Source: Crocosphaera sp. (GTDB lineage Bacteria > Cyanobacteriota > Cyanobacteriia > Cyanobacteriales > Microcystaceae). Taken from it: DNA of 62,006 nucleotides. The translations under genes were made by a program, and so were the position numbers. Under the pieces are notes generated by a model. It had not been told where the DNA came from and made no database searches. It was given only the letters and a program-made list of their open reading frames with translations. How positions within the stretch are numbered: the stretch's first letter is position 1; each line of letters starts with the position of its first letter. Shown here piece after piece: positions 50,510-59,505 of this stretch. Where the stretch lies: positions 1 through 62,006 of the forward strand of contig JASJBX010000051.1 in assembly GCA_030066295.1 (NCBI GenBank), read 5' to 3'.

Positions 50510-52220
50510 TATTAGGAATAATATTACGGGGATAAATGGCTGGAATTCTTGCAGTTTTTCTGCTATTAAATAACTCACTTAAGGGGACTTCTGCATCATC
50601 TTGAACTAGATGAAGCGGATTCGGTTCTCGACTAATATACTTAGCATAGCTAGAGGTTAGATAAGGACGAAACTGCTCATTTTTTGCAGTATAAACCTCA
50701 GCAAAAGCCACTAAGAAAGCATTACCATAAGTATCAATCACTTTTTGATTAGGAAGCTTTAAATCCGGTAAAGAATCTAATACCGCCGTCATTTGTGCAT
50801 CCAACTTAGAAAAGTTAACATGAGCTTGTCCTTCCACTAAAGCAAAGTATTTGTCATCCGTATTAATCCAAACAAACGCTTGTAACTGTTCAATGGCTGC
50901 AGGGGTAGCCGGATCATTACTGCCGGCTGCTAACATAACAGGAACCTTGACTTGAGAGAGTCCTTTTGCCCCAAAGACTGCGCTAGTAACAGGGTTAATC
51001 ACCAAAGCAGAAGTCACTCGTTCATCCCGAAAATTATAAGCGTTTCGGGGTAATTCTAACGCTCGACATTGTAATAATAAAGATAAATTCGGTCCCCATA
51101 GTTCTCGTCCACAAATTGCTTCTAGGGTGTCAAAATCTAGCTTGGCACCAGCTAAAGCTAACGCAGTATATCCCCCAAAAGAATGGCCCATCACCCCCAC
51201 ATTATCCAGGTCTAAGCGTCCCTCAAACTCTCCCCTATTACGTCGTTCTAACTCATCGATCACATAACTAACATCTTGAGGACGATTAACATATTCATCA
51301 ACTTTAACAATCTCCCGAGAAAAGCCTTGTAACATTTCTTGAAGCTGATTAAAATCGCTACCTGGATGTTGAGGTAAAGCCACCACGTAACCATAAGACG
51401 CTAACTGTTGTGCATCCTCTTCAAAATCGTCCGGACGGGAGGCTAAACCATGGGAAAAAACAATCACAGGGATTTTACCCTCTCGCCATCTTTGGGGTTG
51501 TACCAATAAAACCTCAAACTCTCGTTGACGACTTTCATCAAATAATCTGAGTCTACGGGAAGGGGCAACCCCATAATCTCCTCGTTGGCGAATATCTCTG
51601 ATACTGCTGAAGTCAGGAACGTTCTCCTGTTGTCTAGTTTGGGCCGAAATCGATTTCATTTCAGCAACAACAGCATTAGTTCCCTGTCCTAACAGTTCTA
51701 AATAAGTGGCAGCTTTGAGGATTTCTTCCAGGTTAAACTGCATATTAACCGGCAAATAACGCAAAAAATTCAGTAAGGTTAACCCTTCTTCTTGGTCAAA
51801 AGCAGCTTGAACCATCGCTCCTCTGAGGGGATATTTGCCATTGCGTCCCCCTTGAATAGAGAATAAGCGACCCACACGATTTAATAATTCTTCTCCCATG
51901 GGACTATTGAAGAAACGAGAGAGTTCTACCGGGTTGAGATCGGCTTTTTTCAGTAAAGCTTCTCGAAAGGCCTGTTTTTGTTCTTCATTGACCCCTGCTA
52001 AATTCATGTAATAGGCTAATTCATTATTAACCACCCCTTCATTAGCAAACAGTTCTAACGAATCAACCCCCAAAGATAAGTTAATCGGTGGGTAAATAAA
52101 AATGAGTCTTGACTGGGCATAAACAGGGAGTACAGTCACAATAGCTGCCAAAGTACCTAAGGTTAAATTTCTTAGGTTCTTGTTCAGAGGACGTTTAAGA
52201 GAAGACAAAAAACCAAACAT
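50502..52220 (-). CDS. Secreted alpha/beta hydrolase with DUF1400
   Basis: A 572-residue protein with an N-terminal signal peptide (LTLGTLAAIVTVLPVYAQ), then a DUF1400 helical domain at about 35-170 (LNPVELSRFFNSPMGEELL) and an alpha/beta hydrolase fold: IPVIVFSHGLASRPDDF, nucleophile VGVMGHSFGGYTALALAG, and VPVMLAAGSNDPATP with GQAHVNF. A dienelactone-hydrolase-like enzyme of the periplasm, substrate unknown. Its 3' end overlaps cobM. Confidence 0.88.
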   Translation of the reverse strand: MFGFLSSLKRPLNKNLRNLTLGTLAAIVTVLPVYAQSRLIFIYPPINLSLGVDSLELFANEGVVNNELAYYMNLAGVNEEQKQAFREALLKKADLNPVELSRFFNSPMGEELLNRVGRLFSIQGGRNGKYPLRGAMVQAAFDQEEGLTLLNFLRYLPVNMQFNLEEILKAATYLELLGQGTNAVVAEMKSISAQTRQQENVPDFSSIRDIRQRGDYGVAPSRRLRLFDESRQREFEVLLVQPQRWREGKIPVIVFSHGLASRPDDFEEDAQQLASYGYVVALPQHPGSDFNQLQEMLQGFSREIVKVDEYVNRPQDVSYVIDELERRNRGEFEGRLDLDNVGVMGHSFGGYTALALAGAKLDFDTLEAICGRELWGPNLSLLLQCRALELPRNAYNFRDERVTSALVINPVTSAVFGAKGLSQVKVPVMLAAGSNDPATPAAIEQLQAFVWINTDDKYFALVEGQAHVNFSKLDAQMTAVLDSLPDLKLPNQKVIDTYGNAFLVAFAEVYTAKNEQFRPYLTSSYAKYISREPNPLHLVQDDAEVPLSELFNSRKTARIPAIYPRNIIPNNE

Positions 52221-52292
52221 ATTTTCTTCAAGAGGCGATCGCGATTAGTCTCTGCGCCCTTTAATATAGCATTCCTTGCCATTAACCCGTAG

Positions 52293-52311
52293 ACCCCTTA
52301 AGTCTAGGGGT
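52293..52311. promoter_or_regulatory. Palindrome upstream of DUF1997
   Basis: ACCCCT (52293-52298) and AGGGGT (52306-52311) form an inverted repeat with a seven-base centre, in the 152-base gap between two divergent genes. A TTAGAAT box follows it. Could be an operator or small hairpin. Confidence 0.35.
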
Positions 52312-52372
52312 GTTAGAATGGCTTCTTAATCAAAATTATAGATTTAGCTGATTTTCCTCTATAAAAGTCTCA

Positions 52373-52999
52373 ATGCTTGATCAAAATTTTTCTTACCTGA
52401 TTCGCTTCCAAGCGTCTGAATCCCTTACTTTGCCGGTTAAACAGACACCGATACCCGTCCACCATTATCTCAGACAGCCTCGACGCTTAGTCAAGGCGAT
52501 CGCTGATCCCAAGTTAATGGAACCATTATCAGATCATGAGTTTCGTCTGAAAATGCGGCCTTTGAATTTTATGGATATTTATCATTTTCAACCTACGGTC
52601 ATTTTGGGGGTTTGGTCTGATAGTAAAGGAACGGTTTTTTTACGATCTCAAGATTGTGACATTCGAGGAATTGATTATATTAATGATCGTTTTTCTTTAA
52701 CCCTGAAAGGAAAACTTTGTCCTCAAGAAAAAGAAGGAAAAACCTATTTACAAGGAAAAGCAAATTTAACGGTGGAAGTAGATTTACCTCCGGCCTTACG
52801 GTTAACACCAGAACCTTTGCTCAAAGTAACAGGAAATAGTTTGTTAAGAGGGGTTCTTAATCGCATTAAAAACCGTCTTCTTAACCAATTATCGCAAGAT
52901 TACCATCAGTGGGTTGATTCTCAATCGCAATCTGGTGACATCGTCCCAACTCACGATGAGACATTGTTACCCACAGAATCAGTCAGGCTTCATTTCTAA
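52373..52999 (+). CDS. DUF1997 family protein
   Basis: A 208-residue soluble protein: VHHYLRQPRRLVKAIADPKL, EFRLKMRPLNFMDIYHFQP, and a C-terminal helix LLRGVLNRIKNRLLNQLSQD. This is DUF1997, shared by cyanobacteria and plastids. No function is established. Confidence 0.85.
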   Translation: MLDQNFSYLIRFQASESLTLPVKQTPIPVHHYLRQPRRLVKAIADPKLMEPLSDHEFRLKMRPLNFMDIYHFQPTVILGVWSDSKGTVFLRSQDCDIRGIDYINDRFSLTLKGKLCPQEKEGKTYLQGKANLTVEVDLPPALRLTPEPLLKVTGNSLLRGVLNRIKNRLLNQLSQDYHQWVDSQSQSGDIVPTHDETLLPTESVRLHF

Positions 53000-53030
53000 T
53001 ATTAATTGAGGCGTTTATTTCTGTGTTGAT

Positions 53031-54144
53031 CTACTCTGTAGCAGCCGTATCATAGCGTAGATAAGCTTCGATAAAGGAATCTAAATTACCATCCATCACC
53101 CCATTAATATCCGTGGTTTCCACATTAGTTCGTAAATCTTTCACCATTTGATAAGGATGGAAAACATAATTACGAATTTGGTTCCCCCAAGCTGCTTCTA
53201 CCATATCCCCTCGAATTTCTGCAATTTCTTGGGCCCGTTGTTCTTGAGCAATAATTAATAATTTTGCTTTTAATAAGGCGAGGGCTTTTTCTTTATTTTG
53301 CAGTTGGGAACGTTCTTGGGTACAACGAACGGCAAGACCTGTGGGAAGATGGACAATACGGACAGCCGTTTCCACCTTATTGACATTTTGTCCCCCCTTG
53401 CCTCCAGAACGAGAGGTACTGATGTCTAAATCTTTATCGGGGATGTCTACCTTAAGATCATCTTCTTCTAACATCGGCATCACTTCAACCCCAGCGAAAC
53501 TGGTTTGACGTTTGCCATTGGCATTAAACGGAGAAATTCTTACCAGTCGGTGGGTTCCTTTTTCTCCCTTTAAATAGCCAAACGCATAACGGCCTTCTAT
53601 TTCTAACGTCGCTGATTTAAGACCTGCCTCATCCCCTTCCGACAGTTCCGTTAAATGGACTTTGTAGCCCTGTTGTTCTCCCCAACGGGTGTACATTCTC
53701 AGTAACATTTGCGCCCAGTCTTGAGCATCCGTTCCCCCGGCACCGGCATTAATGGCTAATACCGCCCCCTTGGTATCATAAATCCCCGATAATAATTGTT
53801 GTAACTCCCAGCGATCGAGATTATGGTTAAGTTCAATGATGTTCGCTTGGGCCTCTTGACGGAGGGTGGTATCGTCTTCCAATTCCAATAATTCAGCGAT
53901 CGCCTTAGTATCATCTAATTGATGGCACCATTGTTGATACTGTTCTAATTGGGATTTAAGATCGTTTAATTCTTGCAGGGTGGTTTGTGCCGTTTCAGGA
54001 TCATCCCAAAACTGCGGTTGTGCTGCCGTATTTTCCAGGTTTTGAATCCCTGCTTTCAAGGCCGGTAAGTCAAAGGTAGTCCTGGGTTTGCCCCAGGCGC
54101 GACCCAATCAATTCAATTTCTCGTTTCAGTTCGGTTGTTTCCAT
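53031..54144 (-). CDS. prfB: Peptide chain release factor 2, with programmed +1 frameshift
   Basis: The gene starts at the ATG at 54144 (METTELKREIELIGSRL), and after 24 codons meets an in-frame TGA at 54070-54072 in CTTTGAC. A +1 shift continues in the second frame from DLPALKAGIQNLE to 53031, giving a protein of about 370 residues. It carries the stop-codon recognition motif SPF (LVRISPFNANGKRQ) and the catalytic GGQ (SRSGGKGGQNVNKVE). Reading only the second frame would give a false N-terminus MGRAWGKPRTTF. RF2 recognises UGA and UAA, so the frameshift autoregulates it. Confidence 0.95.
54069..54083 (-). promoter_or_regulatory. prfB +1 programmed frameshift site
   Basis: CTTTGAC (54075-54069) is the shifty CUU codon followed by UGA and C, with an AGGA element (54083-54080) a few bases upstream, resembling the E. 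coli prfB arrangement. Confidence 0.88.
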
Positions 54145-54158
54145 TTGTGTCTGGCTGC

Positions 54159-55388
54159 TTAAAATCTAAAGTTATTGTTACCACGACCACCACCACCACC
54201 ATTAAAGAGGCTATTGTTGGGTAAGCTAATAATAAAGTTACTTAAGCCTAACACATCTCGAATCGGTTGAGTGATGACTCGGAAAGCGGCCAAGACTTTC
54301 CCTAATAGGGTACGACTGACAATAATAACATCTTCATTTTGTAGGGTGACATATTGAGTAACATCCAGATTTTCTACCGTTTTAATGGGGTTTAATCCCT
54401 GTGTAACAACTTTGCCTTGTTCTGGATCAAATCTCAGTAGGGTTACTTCTTCTCTCGTAATCAGGGGGACATTGGGAGGTAACGCTGCCACTGCGTCTAT
54501 AAAGGTACTACCATTGGCAAGTGTTAAATTACGAACCGCTAACCCGATGGGGTTAATGGGTACGAGAACACGGACGATAATCGTGGGTTGCGCCAAATTC
54601 GTTTTAGCAATTAAGGTACGATCATAGTCTTTTTGTCCTGGATCTAACTTAGAAACAATGACCGTATCCCCCCCCTGTAAGCGAAATGAGGGTAAGCGGG
54701 TTCCTTCAATTAAGGGGGTATATAGATCGACCCGTTCTTCGAGTACCGTTCCATCCACTAAGGGACGACGAATAATAACAGAGCGTAAGTCAGCCTCTGG
54801 GGTACTGCCTCCTACCCCTGTAATCACGTTATTGAGGGTAATTCCTGGCCCAAAAAAGTAATAACCAGGACGACTCACTTCCCCTAAAATGGTTAACTGT
54901 ACGGGACGGGGGCTTGCCAAAACAGCAATCACTTCTGGTGGTTCTTGTAGATAACGTTGGCCCAGTTCGTAGGCCACTTTTGTTTCTACTTCATCTAAAG
55001 TGAGTCCAACAATGGAGATTTCCCCTAAAAAGGGAACCCGAATTTTCCCTTCAGGATCGATCGCTCCTGCAAAATTAAACTCAGGAAAGTCGAGAACGCT
55101 AACACTTACCCCATCACCAATGGCTAAACGATAAAGATTAAACTGCTCCGAGGTTCTCACATCAAACAGAGGGGGTCGATTATTTCCTGGGGGAACATCT
55201 CCGGGCGACTCAGGAATCTCTTGGGTTGGTTGAGTCACCTCTTGAGCCAGACTAGGGGGGGGTAAGCACCCTTGAATTAGAGTCCAACCGACCATTCCCT
55301 GAGAACAACTGTAAAAAATTGAAGCTAACAAGGGTAACTTGAATGGGATGTTTCGGGATTGTGGGAATCCCTTTTGACGTTTTACCAT
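54159..55388 (-). CDS. Polysaccharide export protein (Wza-like, SLBB domains)
   Basis: About 409 residues starting at ATG 55388, supported by a GTGAGGAAAACA ribosome binding site; an earlier ATG at 55409 adds seven residues. An N-terminal export signal (SLAQ) precedes a Pro-rich stretch, then the polysaccharide-export domain YRLAIGDGVSVSVLDFPEFN, GKIRVPFLGEISIVGLTLDE and SLBB-like repeats (LTILGEVSRPGYYFFGPGIT). The C-terminal end is glycine-rich. Probably an outer-membrane-associated part of capsule or exopolysaccharide export. It ends 14 bases upstream of prfB. Confidence 0.9.
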   Translation of the reverse strand: MVKRQKGFPQSRNIPFKLPLLASIFYSCSQGMVGWTLIQGCLPPPSLAQEVTQPTQEIPESPGDVPPGNNRPPLFDVRTSEQFNLYRLAIGDGVSVSVLDFPEFNFAGAIDPEGKIRVPFLGEISIVGLTLDEVETKVAYELGQRYLQEPPEVIAVLASPRPVQLTILGEVSRPGYYFFGPGITLNNVITGVGGSTPEADLRSVIIRRPLVDGTVLEERVDLYTPLIEGTRLPSFRLQGGDTVIVSKLDPGQKDYDRTLIAKTNLAQPTIIVRVLVPINPIGLAVRNLTLANGSTFIDAVAALPPNVPLITREEVTLLRFDPEQGKVVTQGLNPIKTVENLDVTQYVTLQNEDVIIVSRTLLGKVLAAFRVITQPIRDVLGLSNFIISLPNNSLFNGGGGGRGNNNFRF

Positions 55389-55460
55389 TGTTTTCCTCAC
55401 ACCACACACATATCCTTCAGATTTTAGGATAGATCAAATCGTTGTTGATTGGTTGATGGC

Positions 55461-55982
55461 TTAAAAGACAAAGTCCCCCATCCCCATCGGTGGAACTAAG
55501 CGATCAACATCCAAAATAAAGATAGTTGATAATTGATCGTTATGTGGCACTCTGGTGACATGACTGGCTATTTCTAACGTATCCCCATGGCGATAGGACT
55601 CAGGTAACCTACGAATCTGACTGAGGGGTAATTCCAGTAAAGAAGGAGTTTCAGGCACTACAATGCCAAATAATTCCTCAATACTGTTCTTAGCTAAGAT
55701 CAGGAATTGTCGCTCTTCTCGGGAAGGCTGGGGAACTCTAAACAGACGTTTATGAAGATCGATAGCTGTGATTTCCCTGTCATCCACATGAATCAATCCC
55801 ACCGCCGTCGTACCACTCCCTTGTAGGGGGGTATAGTGAGTAATCTTTTTCACCGATTCGATGGGTAAGGCCAACTCAAGGGTTCCTGTTTGAAAAATCA
55901 ACAATTTACGAGGACCGGTTTCCCCTTGGCTTGTATAGGTGTTAAGTGCATTCGTGTCATAAGAAGTGGTTGGAGTAGCCAT
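55461..55982 (-). CDS. CheW-like adaptor
   Basis: A 173-residue CheW-domain protein: KLLIFQTGTLELALPIESVK at the start and DDREITAIDLHKRLFRVPQ later, with a polar N-terminal 25 residues. In this system it would couple the MCP to the CheA hybrid. It follows cheA by 18 bases, as last gene of the MCP-cheA-cheW cluster. Confidence 0.9.
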   Translation of the reverse strand: MATPTTSYDTNALNTYTSQGETGPRKLLIFQTGTLELALPIESVKKITHYTPLQGSGTTAVGLIHVDDREITAIDLHKRLFRVPQPSREERQFLILAKNSIEELFGIVVPETPSLLELPLSQIRRLPESYRHGDTLEIASHVTRVPHNDQLSTIFILDVDRLVPPMGMGDFVF

Positions 55983-56000
55983 AGTGTTTTACCTTGGGAA

Positions 56001-59000
56001 TTAAGTGACAATCATATTTTTAATGGTTTCGAGGAACTGTTGTTCAATATAGGGTTTGGTAAAATAAGCACTGGACCCTAAATGGGTGGCTAACTGACGG
56101 TGCTTTTCACTGCTACGAGAGGTTAACATCGCCACGGGAATTTTCATTAATTCGGGGTCACGACGGCGTTGGCCCAAAAATTCAAACCCATTCATATTGG
56201 GCATTTCCACGTCACAAATCACCAGTTGAACCCCTGTGGTCTGTTGTAGTTTATCGAGAGCTTCTCGACCATCTCTGGCTTGTATGACCCGATACCCGGA
56301 TTTTTGTAGGGTTAAAGCGAGGGTTCGCCGTAGGGCTGCTGAGTCATCCACCACTAAAATGGTGGGATTTTGCACCATGGACACCGGAGGGGAAGCGTCA
56401 TCTCTGTCCTCTTCGACCACAATACCGGCTGCTTTGCCTGAAGATTCGTAGGAATCAACACATTCTTCGAGTAAGGTGCTGCCATTGATCACCGGAATTA
56501 AGGTGCCATCCCCTAAGATGGTACAACCGTAGGTATAAGCAGGGGAGGCGATGGCTTTACCAAAGGGTTTAATCACTAATTCTTGTTCCGTGACCAAACG
56601 ACTCACTTCCAGGGCGTATAAACGGTCTCCCCGTCGTAAAATCAGTAAGGGAGAACCCCAATGATCGGGGGTGGGAATGCCTTGGAGTAATTGAGAGGTA
56701 AACCCTTCAGGAAAAGGACTACGATAGTCCAGTAGATGACGTACGGGATAGATGGGAATAATTTGTTTTTGCCAGGCTAAAAACCGTTGTTCCCCTGAGG
56801 TTTTAATTTGTTCGGGTTCTGGCATAATAATTTCTTCGATGCTATCAGAGGGGAGGGCAATGGTGGTGGTTTGGTGATGGTTTTCCTGTTGAACTAAACA
56901 GACTAACAGTTTGGCAATGGTCAGGGTAAGGGGTAAACGCAGGGTAAAGGTCGTTCCTTGGCCAGAAATAGAACTGACAGAGACGCTGCCTTTGAGAGCA
57001 TTTAACTGTTCTCTAACCACATCTAACCCCACCCCACGGCCCGACAATTCACTCACTTGGGCTGCCGTAGAAAATCCGGGTTCAAAAATAAGATGTTCCA
57101 GGGCTTCTTTTGTCATCACAGCAACCTGTTCTGGGGTCACTAACCCTGCTTCGATGGCTTTTTTGGCAATTTTTTCCAAATCCAAGCCCCCGCCGTCGTC
57201 GTGCATTTCGATGATGGTTTGGTTGCCTTGGTGATACGCTTGAATTTCGATTTGTCCTTGTTCGGGTTTGCCCAATTTACGACGAATTTCGGGCGGTTCA
57301 ATGCCGTGATCAAAGCCGTTTCTGAGGAGATGTTGCAGGGGATCGTATAATTTTTCTAAGGCTGCTTTATCCACTAAAACAGAGGTACCGGTTAGCTTTA
57401 ATTTAACTGGTTTATTGTACTTATTGGATAAATCCCGTAAGACTCTGGGGAAGCGGTTTAACACTTCTCCTAACGGTAGCATTCTGGCCCACATTAATTC
57501 GTCTCGAAGTAAGGTAAGCATTTGTCTTTGTTGTTCTAGGGTTTGATTAGAAGAACGAGCAAACAGCACAATATCATCCACTGATTCCTCTAATTGCATC
57601 ATTTCTTCGAGTAAACTCTGCACGATAGAATAAACAGTGCCATAGGAATCCATTTCCAACGAATCAAAATCAGTTGTCTCGGCAGGAAGGGATAAAGAAG
57701 AAGGAGTCAACGGATTTTCTCGGGTTAGCCAGGAAGACTTATCCCCATTGAGGGCATTTTCAGGGAGTTTCATGCCTGTATAGCGTTCAGGGGCAACCAC
57801 CATCTGGTCTGATAATTGTTTGAGGGTGGCGGTAATTGTTTGAAAGTAAGAAAAGCGATTGATTAAGTCTTTAACTTTGTTTTGTAATTGCTCATTTTGT
57901 AGAGATAAACTATTACGATTAATTACCAACTCCCCCACTAAATTATTCATTTTTTCCAGTCGGTTAAAATCCACTCGAACTGATAGGGAGGCAGCCGTTT
58001 TTTGATGGTCTGTCCCCTCTTTTTGAGAAGAAATTCTAGTTCCTGGACGATTTCTGGAGGAACGAGTGGAACGGGTATTAGAAAAAGATTTGGTTAGGGT
58101 TTCACGGGATAGGGGTTGTTGATTAACTGAGACATCTTGTTCTTCTTCGACGGTAGGTAAGGTGTCAAAAATATTTGACACCGATTCAACAAAGGTGTGC
58201 AAATTTTCTTGAACTTCCTTCTCATTAATTTCTTCAATCTCTAACGATAATGGTTCTTCCCTTGGGGTTTCTACTTGACCGAATAAATCGTCTAAAGAGG
58301 CAGCAAACGGAACCTCTTGAACCGGTTCAGAGGATTCATTTAAGGAGTCTCCAAACACATCATCTAAGGCCGGAACTTCCTCCCAGTTGGGTTCTTCCGT
58401 TAAACCAAAAACATCATCTAATGGGGGAGCCTCACTAAAATCGATAGGGGTGGGCGCAGTCTCTTCTGTCAGTGTTTCATCAACCGAAGTTTCAGCACAG
58501 CATAATTCCTCTTTTTGCTCTTCAGGCTCTTGAAATAGATTGTCCAGGGACAGAGCAGAACTGATTTCTAGGGAAGGCTCCGGAACCGATACCGGTATCT
58601 CTGGAGCCTTGCCCGTTGCTAAACTCAATAATTCTGGAGACGGTTGACCCCCCGAAGTGCGATCGCCTTCCACCAACACTAAATGCTGACTCTGTTGTAA
58701 ATCCTTTAAAGCCACTTGAGCAATGGTTAACGCTTCGGCGGGAGACTGTTGGAGGGCTTGTAGGGTGGTTTGAACAATTTCCCCAAACCCTGGTAGACCC
58801 AGGAGTTCAGCGAATCCACTAAACACATCCCCCTGCTCCCGTAAGACTTGAGCCATTTGTTCATTGTCCCCAGAAACCATGACTCCTTCAATCGCTTCTA
58901 ACCCCTGGGCCACATCCACCTCAAACAGAGACGAGACAATATCAATGCCCAAATCAGCCGAAGAGGGGATATACTGTTCCCCTTGAGCCATACTATCCCC

Positions 59001-59396
59001 CAAAATAGCTTCAATGGCTTCAAAGACAGGGATAGCCGTTTCAATGGCTTGTTCTTCCTCAAAACTCCCCGTGCGAATTTGTTCTTCTAAGGGATCGCGC
59101 AAGCGATCGTAAGCCTCTAATAATAAGCTTTCTAACTCATCATCAATGATTACCGTGTCATCGTAAAGAGCTTTAAAAATGTCCTCGAGACGATGAGCCA
59201 GAATCTTAATGGTATTTAGTTCTACACTAGCCGAGCCACCTTTAATCGAGTGAGCCGCTCGCATGATTTCATGCACAGTGGATTTATCACGCTCTTCTTT
59301 GAGGTTGAGGAGGCCAGTTTCAATGATTTGCAGAAGTTCGGGGGCTTCTTCAATAAAAAATTGATAGGCTTGATCGCGGATATCAGGGTTCATCAT
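56001..59396 (-). CDS. cheA: CheA hybrid sensor kinase with C-terminal receiver (PilL/PixL-like)
   Basis: About 1131 residues. An Hpt domain lies at the N-terminus with MRAAHSIKGGSASVELNTIK (phosphohistidine at about residue 49). A long acidic linker follows with four LDDVFG-type motifs. Then come dimerisation and kinase domains (VGELVINRNSL, LRNGFDHGIEPPEIRRKLGK, DDGGGLDLEKIA, LSGRGVGLDVV), a CheW domain, and a receiver (ILVVDDSAALRRTLALTLQK, QLVICDVEMPNMNGFEF). ATG 59396 fits the family start (MNPDIRDQAYQFF); an earlier ATG lies at 59450. Acts with the MCP to steer pili or another motor. Confidence 0.92.
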   Translation of the reverse strand: MMNPDIRDQAYQFFIEEAPELLQIIETGLLNLKEERDKSTVHEIMRAAHSIKGGSASVELNTIKILAHRLEDIFKALYDDTVIIDDELESLLLEAYDRLRDPLEEQIRTGSFEEEQAIETAIPVFEAIEAILGDSMAQGEQYIPSSADLGIDIVSSLFEVDVAQGLEAIEGVMVSGDNEQMAQVLREQGDVFSGFAELLGLPGFGEIVQTTLQALQQSPAEALTIAQVALKDLQQSQHLVLVEGDRTSGGQPSPELLSLATGKAPEIPVSVPEPSLEISSALSLDNLFQEPEEQKEELCCAETSVDETLTEETAPTPIDFSEAPPLDDVFGLTEEPNWEEVPALDDVFGDSLNESSEPVQEVPFAASLDDLFGQVETPREEPLSLEIEEINEKEVQENLHTFVESVSNIFDTLPTVEEEQDVSVNQQPLSRETLTKSFSNTRSTRSSRNRPGTRISSQKEGTDHQKTAASLSVRVDFNRLEKMNNLVGELVINRNSLSLQNEQLQNKVKDLINRFSYFQTITATLKQLSDQMVVAPERYTGMKLPENALNGDKSSWLTRENPLTPSSLSLPAETTDFDSLEMDSYGTVYSIVQSLLEEMMQLEESVDDIVLFARSSNQTLEQQRQMLTLLRDELMWARMLPLGEVLNRFPRVLRDLSNKYNKPVKLKLTGTSVLVDKAALEKLYDPLQHLLRNGFDHGIEPPEIRRKLGKPEQGQIEIQAYHQGNQTIIEMHDDGGGLDLEKIAKKAIEAGLVTPEQVAVMTKEALEHLIFEPGFSTAAQVSELSGRGVGLDVVREQLNALKGSVSVSSISGQGTTFTLRLPLTLTIAKLLVCLVQQENHHQTTTIALPSDSIEEIIMPEPEQIKTSGEQRFLAWQKQIIPIYPVRHLLDYRSPFPEGFTSQLLQGIPTPDHWGSPLLILRRGDRLYALEVSRLVTEQELVIKPFGKAIASPAYTYGCTILGDGTLIPVINGSTLLEECVDSYESSGKAAGIVVEEDRDDASPPVSMVQNPTILVVDDSAALRRTLALTLQKSGYRVIQARDGREALDKLQQTTGVQLVICDVEMPNMNGFEFLGQRRRDPELMKIPVAMLTSRSSEKHRQLATHLGSSAYFTKPYIEQQFLETIKNMIVT

Positions 59397-59438
59397 GGTT
59401 TTTGAGAGAGTCAGAAAGCAGGGAGAGGGGGAACTCAA

Positions 59439-59466
59439 GGCAAAAGGCAAAAGGCAAAAGGCAAAA
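59439..59466 (-). repeat. GGCAAAA heptamer tandem repeat x4
   Basis: Four perfect copies of GGCAAAA (plus strand orientation) lie between cheA and the MCP gene, close to the cheA start. Confidence 0.9.
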
Positions 59467-59505
59467 GTTTAATGATTGGTTTTGACTTGTGGTCAAAAGT
59501 CAAAA

